This document shows positions 1 through 13,600 of a stretch of 61,670 bases of DNA, piece by piece. The stretch covers positions 545,780 to 607,449 of the forward strand of contig NW_019774125.1 of the NCBI RefSeq assembly GCF_001039355.2, read 5' to 3'. Each line of letters opens with the position of its first letter. The first letter of the stretch is position 1. Made by a program: the position numbers and the translations under genes. This DNA comes from Lingula anatina (Eukaryota > Brachiopoda > Lingulata > Lingulida > Lingulidae). The notes under the pieces were generated by a model. That model was not told the origin of the DNA. It searched no databases and was given only the letters and a program-made list of their open reading frames with translations.

Positions 1-3000
1 TGCTGCTGCCATGATGACCATTATGGGAAAACCATGTTACTTATGATTGCCAAACTTTCAAAAAAGAAATACAAGACTAAAATGCAGCCTGAGTTGGAAA
101 AGCAGTCTAATTGACTTCTTTTTCTGGAAGTTTTCCATTTTCAAAGTGTGAACTTGAACTCCCATGGGCCTGAAGCCTTATGCTTGTTTCACATTTTACT
201 TACATTGGTATTACCTGTTGAGAATAATTAAAATTTGATGTTGAATTTGCAGTTTAACATAATGTACTTTTGCATCAGAATTGACAGTAGCCTATTTTGT
301 TATTTCCTGCTTTTTGTCTGTACATTTGACAGCTTTGCTGCCTTATTTTACCTTGGTGTACAATTGTGAGATGAAATCTGTATCAAAAAAAAGATTTGTC
401 AGGATATGTCTTTGTTTTTTAGCCACTAAGATAGAAGTGAGAGATACAGAAATAGAGATGTATAAAAATCCTTTTCGTATTCATTAAACAAATGAATTTC
501 ATTAACAAGAATGTTATTCATCAATCTTTCCTCTTCATACCATGAAATATGATGAATACATTCATAAATCAAGTGAAGGAAGCAAGTTGGAAACACCCTT
601 ATCAGATATTTTCTAAACTGATATTTGGATATATTACTGCAAATGCTTGTTTATGACAAAATGAAGACAATTATTTGTCAGATGTTTATGTAACAGGAGG
701 ATTTATTTTTTCTTTACAGTCCAACATCTGCATAATGCTAATGAATAATCTGACTGTTGTTGCCCTGACTGGCCCTTTTTACAGTGAATCAAAACCTCCT
801 TAAGGATTCTTGGCACATTTGTTACATATACTTTGTCTCCTCCATCTCAGTGTACTACAAACTTTCGTAGTCTCATTCATAACAAGAAAGAAGGCAACAA
901 GGAATATTGATTGTTCATGATTTGGCCAAACAAGGACGCTTTTATTATATAACCCCCACTATCCTAATCATTTTAACAATAACAACAATGTAGCAAATTG
1001 TTGTGTGCATTAAATGTTATGGCCTTAGGGATAAAAATTATATATCAAATATTCAATAAGACTCATCGTCCTAAAAATTATGATGTGACGAGTCAGCAAA
1101 AGTTATTATTTACCAACAATTTTGCACAAATAAAAACTTTACTTAATCTTTTAGCTAGATACATGGCATAAACAGGTTTTGGGTGTTGTGATTCTAAAAA
1201 TGTGTTAATCTGTTGTTGAGCATGTTAAAAACATTTGAATGGTCCCGAAAATGATGCTAAAAATTTTCATGAATGTTAAAATGATAACTAAATCAGTGGG
1301 ATATACTCAAGAATGAGTAAAATAAAGGTAAATGCACGAAGCTGGCAAGCCTGCAAGTAGATGTAGGCACAGGTTTCAAGAATAATTTTGAAATCTCATC
1401 CTTCTCTCTTAGTTGATGCACTCCTCATTTCCTTATTAACCCCAAGCCTTTTTTTCACTGATCATGGTGAAAGCCCAGTTAACTCCAGTTTCCGGAAGGC
1501 ATCTGTTGTGTGATGTTACTTAACTTCTTTGGATTCTCATCCGGATTTCCAGTCTAACCTTTGCAGAAAAGATGAGAAAAGCATCTTTTGAACAAAGTCA
1601 TATGTTATGACAATTGTTTTGGCTTTTACCTAACCAGCAATTGTGATTTGATAAATAACAATCAAGGAATAGTAATGATGGTAATATTGAAATTATGTAT
1701 TCATAAAACTATGTAGGGAAGCTCTTCCATTTAGTATCAGGTTACCTGTTACTGTTAAAGAGAAGCTAATTTTTTGTTTTCTATAAAAGTATTCATTTTT
1801 TACCTATATGCTGCCATTTTTAGAAAGTCACCCAATAGTTATCAAAATTGTGTACAACACAGTAACACTGCATTTCCAACTATTTTTTTGTTAAGATAGA
1901 TTTGCAAATTAGTTTCTCTCTTTCCTTTTTTTCCTTCGTAAGTAATGTTCAAGGAATTTACCTCCATACATTAATTGTCAGACAAATTTGGAAGTAATAT
2001 CTGGAGTAAATATCAATCCACCCACACCAATGTAGTTAACCATCTGTAAAAGAAAACTAAAGATCAGATTTTACTAGAAAGTCCAGGTGAGTTTTACAAA
2101 CATGTTTACTTAGCTAGCAATCAACTGCCAGACTTTCTAAGGATCATTACCAAAAAGGTTCACGCCAGGGCCTTGAAGATACTCTAATCATCATTAGAAG
2201 TGCTTCTTTTTCCCTTTAACTTGGGACTACAGACACTACATTGGGCGCATGTGGTTGTTGGTATGTCCGATTTGCCATTTCCAAATGAAAAGAATTTATT
2301 TTCCTCAGAAACCTGGCTGCTGGGGGCAATACAAAAAGTGTGTGAAGTGTTCATTAGAAAGATGTTATTTAGGGGAAGATCAGTAATAATGGGGATAAAA
2401 GTTCTTCAGTTTTTCTTGAAGTTGGAACTTATTAAGGAAGGACTCAGGACTCAATTACCTCTCTGCAGTAAGCCGACCCCGGCATGTGGTTTGTAATTTA
2501 CGTGAAATATTTCATATGGTTAAAGTAGAACATCAAATGAATTGGTCCTCATGGTTTCTGAAAGGTGACAGCTAGTTTAGTTAGTGGTTATTGGAACCTT
2601 GACCTTGGTTACATGGAAATGCTGTTTATATATCTGTAGAGTATTCAAGAACTTTACAGATTTACAAAGAACAAGATCTGTGAGCTTTTTAAGGTGCAAT
2701 ATATTTGAAAATGTTGTGCCCTGAAGTTCTATACCCATGTAAGCAATGAGGCTATGTGGTTATAAAGATTATCTCAAATGACCAGTCTTGAACTTTCAAG
2801 AGGCAGTTACTTATCCCTCCATTGATTGTTTTTGCTTACTCTTCAGTAATTGTACTATATACACTGCCACAGAAACCAGGGATTGGAAACTCGGACTTCA
2901 AATGTGCAGAATAATCTGCTCAGTGCATTTTGTTAACTTATTTTCTCTCTGGCTATGTTTTTCTGTCTCATCAAACAATTGTGAAAGAATGCATTAGGCA

Positions 3001-6000
3001 GATCTAAATGTCTGCATCATAATCTTCTTTTACAATTCAGTGCACGTGGACATTGAGTCTCTATTTTTCAAGGAATAATCGACTTCTCTCATCTGGTAAT
3101 GGGAAACTGAAATTCTTTAAAGTAGTGGTGTCTGAAGAAGTTCCTTTCCCAGACCTTTAACTTACTCATGTGCTGCAGCAATTGAATCAGCCCAGTGACC
3201 CCAAGGTGTGAATATTACAGTCAGATGCATTCATCTTGCCAATAACAATGGCAAACATTCTTTTAAGAACAAAAACATGACAATATGGGATACATTTGTG
3301 GAGGTTCGTTGCAACCAACTCGAGTCAAGACTTGGTTATCTGCAGTGAATATAGGACCTCTGTTCCAGATGTTTTCTCAGAAAATTATTTGCTTAGGCAA
3401 AGAATTTGATTGAGCTTAGATGCACTAGGGAAGTTATCTGAAGGACACAGAAGTGTTTGTTACTTTTGTTGTCTTTAGTCTGAAAGTCTTTAAGAGAAAC
3501 CTTCACTGCCAATTGTGCACCAGACACATCTTGCTTTTTGTACTGGATTTGTCCTTTTTTGTTTATTACCTGTGTCCAGAAGGTTATGGTTTTGGTTTCA
3601 TAAGTTAGTTTATGTCTGGACATAACACCTGAAAGGTTTCTGTTAGAATATTCCTGACATCATTATATTTTGTGAAAAATTAAGCTGTTTACAAACTGTG
3701 TCTGTGTCTGAAATAGCATGGTTTCAGTGTTGGTGAAGTGAGCATGATTTAAAAAGCCATTAGAAAGATATATACACTTCATGAATGGGAATTTATCTTT
3801 ACTTCATATCATAAAATGATTTTGGGACTTTGCTCGTTCTGATTTTGTTTATTAACAAATAAAAGAGAAAAACAAGAATGTTACAACATAAAGTAGATAT
3901 TGATTTCATTCAGATTGATATCTTTTAAAAGGCTACTGCACATTTTTATACTTTTGGGATTAAAGCCCTGCCAGAACCCCGTAGTAGGTGTAAATGCCAG
4001 CAAGTCATTGTGGTTCACCTACTTCCATGAGGTGTGCAGCATACTCCAAGAGGCACCAGGAATGTTTCCTTTACAATTACTGTGATTTGATTAACAGAGG
4101 TGATTGATGCATGATGTAAGGGGCCTGTATCAATTCTCCTTTGGAGTAGATTATAGATGTCTAGTATAAGTGTTTATCATGGTTTAATTGTATCACCTTG
4201 GGTGTTCAAAGTGAACTGTTTTGTACTTTTAATGTCTTGGGGTCTAAGCTTTCTTTGCAGAAATATTATCTTGTCCCCATTAAGAGATGAAGGAAGAATG
4301 ACATGTTAGATTATGTGGACTGGTTTTTGCAGAAAACAAATGGCTTACCTAAGTCTGTTACATCTTGCAGTTATAAATCATCAAATCAATAACTTGAGAA
4401 AAGCAGATGGAATATTCCTTTATTTTCATGAATTGGCCTAAAAATGCATCACATTCAGAATATATATATTTTTTGTATCATTTAAATGTAATCTTTGAGA
4501 GAGTTCTTGGTGTAAGATTAAAGCAATCCACATGCTTTAATTGGTGACCTATGCCTGCCCTTAGTTACATTGGTTCGTTGACTGAATCTGCCTCAGAAAT
4601 GTTATAGTTCAGGATTGTGGAGATAGTTTTACTAATGCTCTTACCACATTGCAATAAACATACACTAGCGTGCTATTTCATACTGAAAATGAAGTGTTTT
4701 TAATATGTATCCTACATTTAATTTTCCAGGATGTTTTATGCGAACATTGCTCACTCACATAACCATGTACTTTTCTTTGTATTATATAGTTAAGCTATAG
4801 ATGTAAGAGTACCTCTACAGTTGCTTATTGCCAGGTTGTTTGTAGTCTTAGATTTAGTCACAATCTCTGGTCAACCTTGTTGTTTATGACAGCTAGTGTC
4901 TCTGTCACACCTGGTACAATGGCTGTAATGACATTAGTGCTTCAGATGTGACTCTTCTTTAAATTTACCATATTTAATGTACTCCCACCTACAGAGCCAT
5001 ACTCATTTCAATTTGGATGAAGTACATGTATCTTATTTGTTTCACTTCTGTACATAGAACACTAATGTTCAGAGAATTGCGTTGGCATTTGTGATAGGCC
5101 CATAGTCAAGGGGGGGGGGGGGGAGGGTAAAGAACCGTCTTTTTGATCTGAAAAGGTTCCTTCTGATTCAAAACTTGGATCTACATTCTATTTCTTTCTC
5201 AATTTAGTCATCCAAGGGGGTAAAAGATCCATTTTTCGGAAAAAGAACTCACTTTTGAAATTGTAAGCTATAATCTATATATAAGTCTGGGTGACCTTTC
5301 TCAAATCTATCAAAAAGTTAACATTAGACTCCATGGCAACCTATGCTAGTCTTGTAATGCACATTTCCACGTTTTGTTTGTAGTTAACCCAGTTTCATCT
5401 GTACATTAGGCTCATTTTCAATTGTAGAAGATCAGAGGGTTTTGGTCAAGTCCTTTGATTTGATAATGCTGCAACAACAGAGGTGTTTGTCCAAGTAATT
5501 TTATTCCTTATCTACATATGGTGGAACTTTCCTTTGCCCCATGCTTAAAAGTATACACAAGGTGAAATTCAAATGGATAGCACAATTGCAAGTTATATGG
5601 AGAGGAGATTTTGATGTGAACAATTTAAGATTATTTAAAACAATTGAACTTTTTGTCTTTTGTTTGCCATTAATGCCTAAGAAGGTAAAATTTGATGCCT
5701 GAACTATTATTATATCCCATTGTTTTTGCCTTTGTGTCACCAAGAATTGACTTTTTTGACACCAACACAGTTGGTCAGAGATGTGTTAAGTGCTTTGACT
5801 AACATGAATTGCTTTTCACAATCATGTTCAGTCAGTTGATAGTTATCCTTTTAATATACACCATTTAGTTTTTTGTTTTCATGTGTGCATTATAACATAT
5901 AATTTTTATCATGTCTTGAGAAATCATAGTGACTGGACATAAGAGAATGAGAATGAGATTTTCGAATAGTACAGGTTTAATTTAATGATAATAAATTTCA

Positions 6001-6051
6001 TGAGTTATGGATTTAATTAATAAATTTGTTCAATTTCTTTTTTTCTTACAG
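1..6051. other. No coding exon recognised; probably intron of the collagen gene
   Basis: About 6 kb without an exon that I can support. The first collagen exon begins in phase 0 at 6052 and has no start codon, so the gene must start upstream. This stretch is therefore most simply an intron. Open frames here are short, AT-rich and without family resemblance. A G-run lies at about 5110-5123. No transmembrane or cytoplasmic N-terminal exon of a MACIT collagen could be found. Confidence 0.5.
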
Positions 6052-9000
6052 GGATATCGAGGCGGTCGGGGCTATTCAGGATTTCCGGTTTGTGAAGCTC
6101 TCATCACTTTCACTTGAGATGCTGTGCAGTGTAGTACAACAGTTTACAGCAACCACTAGTTGAATGCAGACAACTAGTAGAATGCAGGAGAAGGCTGAGC
6201 ACTAACCTTACCCCCAATTCAAATTGTTAACAGTTTCACTTTAGCAGAGTTGTGCAAATAACATATCCCCCCTTAATGGTCACAGTTGCCTCATGATGTA
6301 CATGTTTGGTATTTCGCAGCTTTATGAGCATTTTGGTTTAAGAGAAACTTTTGGCACCTATACATTTTTTGCTTATCGTTGGAATGTTTTACTCAAAGTA
6401 CTTCTTCAGAACGTGGAGTCAGGTTTTGTGGTTTGTGCATCGGGCACATCACACTCCAGGTGTGTACTTCATTTATTATCCAAACAAATTTGAATGTTCT
6501 TAGTGATTGCAAGTAATACAACGATAGTCTTGTAATGGCCAATTGGGCCCATGTATGGTTTTGGAACTTAAAAATTGTGTGAGGAACTTGTCAAGCTGTA
6601 TCAACACATCCGAGGCTGAGTTTTCAAAGAGTTTGTAGTTATTAAGGCATCAGTTGTACTTTGTGATACAGTGCTTTCGGTGCTGGTGTAATAATTTAAC
6701 AGTTTGGCATTTAGAGATAATCAGGCCTTACAGACACAACCTTTGAGGTTGAGAGTTTTCCAGAGTGCTTACGCCTGCATTGTGGAATTGTTTAAATGGA
6801 TCACATGAAATGGACAGTTGCCATTGTTGTTATATTCAATGTTGTATATTGAAAGTCTTGGATGCTTTTGAGACATATATGTCAAGAAATGTGTTGTTTC
6901 TATTCCTTTTAAATGTTGTTCTTGACTTTGTTGTGTAAAAAGCATACAGTAACTTAGTTTGTCAACAAAATTTGTGAAGTATCTCATGTATGAATGTGAA
7001 ACCTTTCTGAAATATTGTAAAAAAAAAAAAAGAAAACTAATGGACCATCTCAAATATTTCTGATGAGCAAATTCCAATAATGGTTAATAAAACTTTTGAA
7101 TTTGCTGCAAAGCAATATGGGATGCAGTATAAGCCAAGTTCTTGGTATTTCTGAAAAGAAATGCCCTGTTCATGTAAATAAGCTAAGTTTACAAATTTGA
7201 TTGTTTTGAGATGGTCCATTTGCCTCTACTGTCTTGACCATTCTTTGTATTTCACTTTGAAGCACTCCCATACTTCACCCTATTCTACTGCATGATCCCT
7301 CCGAATCAAAACCTACCAAGTTGAAACCAGTATGACATCTTATGTTATGTTTGCTGCTCTTGTAAAATGAATGCCTTACAAGCGTGATTAACTGCTCTAA
7401 GCAACTTTCTCCCAGCGCTCTCTTGTTGTAACAAGCTTTTCACCTTTTTTACATTGAAGTGGTTGTGGATTTCTATAAAGAATTTAAAAACATTGCAGTT
7501 GCACTGTTTTAAATCTTATTCTTGATTTATAGATATTGAAATGAGAAAAAAAATGTATTTTAATGCAGACATTAGGTTTTCAAACAACTGACAAGAATTT
7601 TTATGACATTTTAAGATTTGCTTCAGTTTTTTTAAAGAATATAGCTTTTTAAAATACTTTTTAAGTTGAAGCTTTTATAAATCTATATTTGTTTTCTTTT
7701 TACAGGGTTCCATTGGTCATCCAGGACCCAAAGGAGAACCAGTGAGTTAGGAAATATTTTTTCAAAACCTCTCTGTCTGTTAAATGGCTTTAAATTTGCA
7801 TTACAAACAGACATCCCCACACAGTCTTTGGGTTTTGAGTAAGTAAGAAATGATTTTTGTATAAAGTATAGTAAGGAACAATTAAAAAGTATCCTTCAGT
7901 TTGGTATAGGGGAAAATAACGTAGTTACCCAATCTAACACAATAGCAGACTAACTAGCCCATGAATCAAATATGACTGACCCACTTGAATGCTTGTTGCT
8001 TAAACCCTGCAGGGAATCTATTCAGTCTCTTTTAGGGGACTAGACAGCAAGTGGGTCGTCATATTTGATCCGTGGACTACTTAGTTCGCTGTTACAAATG
8101 CGGCTTAATACTCAATTTTTAAAATCTACCTAGGGTGTAAAAGGACGGAAAGGAGATCCAGGAATTAAGGTGAGATTTGAGTTTATATTTTATTTTTGTC
8201 ATCTTAGTCTCTGAGTTGATGTTTGTGTGTGTTCTTTAAAGCATAGATTATAGCCTAATTAACTTTGCTGATATAAATATAGATTTACGTAGTTATTTGA
8301 TTTCATAAAAAATTCTTACTTCAGTAATGTCAGTAACAGCTACAGCTCACATGTACATTGTGTCTATAGATGTCTCTTATAAACACAATGTGTACAAAAC
8401 GTTACATTTTGTTTGAGTATAATCCACACTCTGCAAATTGGCATTCAATATCAACTAAGGGGAGCATTGAACCGGGTTCCACCAACTAAACCATATTTTT
8501 AACAAACAGATCCAAGTAAGGCAACCAAAAATATATTAATCACCTTTGACAGCATCAAATGCCTAAAATATGTCACCATTACACAAAATATGTTTAAGTG
8601 GCTCTGAAAGCCTACTTCAGATTTGGGGGCATTCCGTCAAAAGATCAAAAGATTTTGGTGAATAGATATTGTCTTGCTCCTTTATGTTTGCAGCAGAGGT
8701 TGTATTCAAATATTGCTTCCTGCTGTGTGGCACTCAAACAGAATATGCTTGAGCAATGTTCAAGTGGAGAAATAAATCTGAAGTAACTGTAACACTTTCC
8801 TTTTACTTAAGCCAGTCTTGGGCAATGGGAAAAGAGATAAATAACTTTATAAAAAAGATGCACTCCTTAAAGCCACCAGTCTGCCCTGTGAACATGTGAA
8901 GACAAACTGGTCATAAATATGGATATAACCTGCTGGCACAACTGGCCATAATCAGATAGTCTTAAAGCCAGGGCAATTATTTCCATCTTTTGAAACTATA

Positions 9001-10666
9001 AAAAACAGCAGTTTTGTGCTCTTTTTTGTCTGATGTGTCACATCTGGATTAAGCTGATGATGCTTTCTGTTAGACTTCTGTTGAAAGGTGACATAGATAT
9101 TTAAAGATAATAGTTACTTCATTTTGATATTTTTAAAAGATCACTGATAGGGCATAGCACATAGTGTATTTTCTCATAACGATTCTGTTTTAAGTACTTA
9201 AAATTAAAAAAGTTAGACATTTTATATTTTAATAAGTGAGAAAGGGGTGCCTGATAAGTGCTCGGAACAATCATCAAACCCATAGGAATATAATGTTTCC
9301 TTTTTTTCAATGATTTGAAAATGGAACCCATCAAAATAAGTTACAATAATTTAGTTGATGGTTTTTATTAACATATGATAAAAAAAGTTGACTATTTTGC
9401 CTATTTATGTAAAGGGGATAGGCTTTGAAATGTCATAACAGTTTGTTTATTGGGGTGGACTTAAAAGCAATTGAAATGAAATTACGCAATAGGAAAGGGC
9501 AAAAAAAGATGCCAGAAAGGAAATTTATGGCCTCCAAATATAGATCTGCCTATGAAAGTAATTTTTTAATAGACTTGTTTTTTCCATCTTTGTTATTTAT
9601 AACATTTGAAGTCTGTGGATGTATAAAAGCATTTGATTTTAAAGAAAGTTGGTTGTGGGGGTGTATAACATGATCTAGACACTGAACAAACTTAACAAAA
9701 TAAGTGGTTTGAAGAAAGTGTGTTTATTTGAACATGAACAGCATCATGTACTTCCTTTACTTTGCTAAATGAAATGACTTGGTTTTCATGTAGGATGGCA
9801 TGTGTAGCACATCTTTTTAAACTCTGAATGTTTAGTGCCCATCCCCCTCCCCCCCCACCACCACCACCCTCACAAAGAAAAAAAGAAAAAAGGGGTGTTT
9901 CAATGAAAGCCAGACCAAATTGGGAACAAGGTCATTCTACAGACAACTTTTTCTGTTGTGTAAGTTTAGGTGAAAGTACAACATTACAGGTACCAAAATG
10001 TCTTCTGAGATTTTGCAGGATATGAAGGTTCATTCTGAAATAGAACAGTGCACAAACATTATATCATTAGTCTCTTTGATCTGAGCTAACCAAATGGTTT
10101 TGATATGCAGTTTTAGGAGTACAAGCCCTAAAATTAGAAGCAGTGTTGAGACTGCTGATAGATTTATTTTAGTGCAATGAAATCAATCATCGCATCAGAT
10201 TTTTAGTTTAAGACTATTTTGAGCTGAGGCTGTTGTTTAGTAAATGTTGTGGCAGATGATTCACTTCTGAAGGTGCACCGCGTTTGTCTTCTTTATATCC
10301 TGTTGTTGTGTTTGATAGTCCAGTAAAATTAGCTGCACCATCATCATTACATCCAAGTAGCACATTGATGTATCCCTGCCAGTTAAAGATCTAAAATGAC
10401 ACAAAAATGTTAGGGGAAAGAACTCAAATTTATAAATGTCCTTTTTTTGAAAAATAAGTGATGGGAGCAAAATGGGAGCGTTTGAGCAAAATTTTGAGCA
10501 AATATTTTATCTTTGATTGTGTTTGTTGAGATTCTGTGTCTTCTCACCAGACAATTGTAGATGCATGTATCAGTAATGCTCTGCCTTACTTCAGGGTCCA
10601 AAAGGAGATAAAGGGGACAGGGGTATTGAAGGAAAACCAGGGCTGGATGGGACAAATGGAGCCAAG
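6052..10666 (+). CDS. Collagen exons 1-4 (pure Gly-X-Y)
   Basis: Four phase-0 exons of 36, 36, 36 and 72 nt (6052-6087, 7706-7741, 8134-8169, 10595-10666), each opening with a Gly codon directly after a CAG or TAG acceptor. Translations begin [30 protein letters not shown] and [10 protein letters not shown]. All lengths are multiples of 9 nt, the classical collagen exon code. The first exon's donor (CCG/GTTTGT) is weaker than the others. The introns between them hold two hairpin-forming inverted repeats. Confidence 0.85.
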
Positions 10667-13600
10667 GTATGTGCTAGTGTGATAGCTGTACCAATGAATT
10701 TTTGGTAAAATTGCATGAGTATGGCAAGGATTTCATAAAAAAACTTTTCTCAACTGTTTTTTGTATTGTTTTAGAGAAATGGTCATCAGTGGACAACAAA
10801 CCAGAAATTCTATAGCTTTGTTTTCACTTGATCTTTTTTGAAACAGTTATAAATAAGAAAAGAAAAGGAAAAGAAAAGACATGAAATAGAGAATTGCACT
10901 TTATGATCATTACATGTTGGAAAAGTGTTATCCTATATTGAATGTAGTGGGCATTGCCTTCTGTTATTTCAGCACAGCTGGCCAGAAAGTCAAGAAGATG
11001 TCTTGATGATAGATGTCATCAACATAACATTTAGTTTTATAAAGCAGTCCATTGTGTTTCATACAGGCGCCTTCTTATATATACCAGATGCAGTATATGA
11101 AAGTGCTCTTTTATTTCAGGGAGTTAAACGTTCAATAAAATTTAATGATGGCACAGTAGGCTATGCAGAAGTGGTGAAAATTAAGGTATGGTGCTTGCAC
11201 TTCCATGCATGACTTTTCATATGCCAGAAGCATGTGCATGTTCCAGTAATAATACAGAATGCATGGTCCTAAATGTCAACTGACTTATATCTTGATTTTG
11301 TTTCCTTTTGTATTTCTTTCAGCACTGAGGATTATATACAGAGCAAATTAAAGATATATCAACGACCCCAGTTTAATATTTCTGTGCCTGGAAAGTTTTA
11401 TCTTGTAGAATGAAGCAATTTTTACCTTTGTTGCTCTCCAGAATAGTTTTCCCAACTTAAAACCAGCCGCATGTTCCTTGCCTTTAAGAGGCCATGAACT
11501 ATTACTGACATTTCTTAAAAGATTATCCTGAAATTAGCTGAACATATCTTTTATGTTTGAGTTTAATTTCAATATTTTTTCATTTATAGATTTGTGTTTT
11601 CCTTTACAATTAAGTTAACCTTTGCTTTGTTTTTCTTTAATTTGGTTAGCTTTTTTGTTCTATAAAGAGAAATATGCATACAGTTGCATGTTAAATTATC
11701 ATTTTTTTTCTTATTGTCCCAATCACAAAGCATTATCACCTTAATATTCTACCTCTATTCTGCAAAAAAATTATTATATCTGTACTTTGTGAAATAATAA
11801 TGGAATAATGTGAATTGTTGCATTTTTTTTAAAGTGTCGAATATAGGTTGGGCTAGACTTACTTCAATGTTTTAGATGGATAATGTGAATCAGTCTTTAA
11901 TATTTTTGATAATTCATGGATGTCATCCCCCAAATATACGTTGACTACCAGCATTCCTTCAGAGTTTGGTACAAGGTTAGGAGATAAACCAGCGACACAT
12001 ATGGACAGGTCTCCAAAAAAAAAATAATAACACTAATAGTTTTGTTTATTTAATTTTTTAAAGTGAACAGTCATTGAGTAATATTTTCTATGGATGTTCA
12101 ACATTCCAGGGCGGCTTGTACGAGGTTATCACCATAAAGGTTGGTCCCATTTCATGTACTTGGTCTTTCACCTCCAGTACGTGCATGTGTACTATGGTCA
12201 GTACAAAACTGCGTGATTGTGTATCTTGAACCTGAGCCTGACACTGGAGAATACTGTGCACATGCACCCCCCCTGCCCCCGCCCCCATATAATTACCAAT
12301 TTCTGATTCAGTGGAAGTTTTGGTGGGCATAAGGGGGAACTCCTTTCTTCGATATGTACAAAATGTTAATATAAACCCTTTTCCTTTTCACAAAAATCTG
12401 TGGTGTATGTTGTCAACCAAGCTGAAGTTAAGTTGGGCATTTGTTCAGTACCACCCATATACTCTCTTTCCCCATTAATCTTTTAGTGTGCTCTCTTGTT
12501 GGATTTGTAGATCTAGATATTGCGCAGGTCCTGTTATGTCAGGCTGGGTGAGAGGATGGCACAGAAAAGGTTTCTACTGCATGGTGCCAAGGTATTGGAA
12601 GGTTGTGCTGTATTGAAGGGGGCTTCTGTAACACTTTGAAACTAAACACTGATGATGTCAATGATGATGGTGATGTTGGCAGTCCCGCAGCACAGTACAT
12701 CCTTCGTATTGCATGTTTTTTAAACGTTTGTGCGTTAACTTGCATGCTGCATGTTCCAGGGAGAGAGAGGTCAGAAAGGATATGCCGGCAACATGACTCC
12801 AGATTTGATAAACAGAGTTGAGGTATTAAGGGTAGGTATTCTGTTACAATATGTGCATGTGTTGTGAAATGCATATCAATGTTTTGAGTGACTGGGGTGC
12901 ATGTTTATAGTTGACATTTTGAAGAATGCTGTTTTATTTTGGAATTGTAATTTACTGTAATTGCCGAATGTCTCCTTGTATAAATTTTTGCCCTGTTGCA
13001 GTAAGGTAGAATCTTGGAACTTCTGGTATGTAAGTGTTTACAGAAATGTTCCAAATTGATCCACCATTTACTTATTGTTTGTGACTAACATGTCCTCATT
13101 CTTCTTCTTCAATCTTTATTTTTCCTGCCTTCACAACAGGACATGATGATGGGTATAACTTATTTTTTGAAAACATCCTATGAAAAGACGAAATTCAGTT
13201 GGATTTGTAAAAATGGTGCATTTTAATTGACACTGATTACAATTTTTTCACTTTCATTAACTAGTTTGTAGTGATTTATTTTTACATTAATTGTATTGAC
13301 ACCACTTGAATATCTTTATGAATGCACAGGTAAATGACCGCCAACAATATCTAACCACCTAAAACAGAAACTAGATACAAAAATAACTCCACCATACTTG
13401 ATTGTTTCAATGAGATCACTTACACATTAAGTACTTTTTGTTGAAAATGCTAGAAGAATAACACTGGCTTGTGTGCATGATGCAGTGTATGTCACTTATA
13501 GGGGGAGCCAGGGGCGATTGGCCCCCCAGGGCCAAGAGGAGAAAAAGGCGAGACTGGAATCCCAGGTTTAGATGGTAGCAGAGGGTCACCAGGGCCTGAG

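Noticed and set aside
10925-11212. 95-codon open frame including a collagen exon
   Set aside because: Only the spliced part 11120-11185 fits the gene. The rest is intron that happens to be open.
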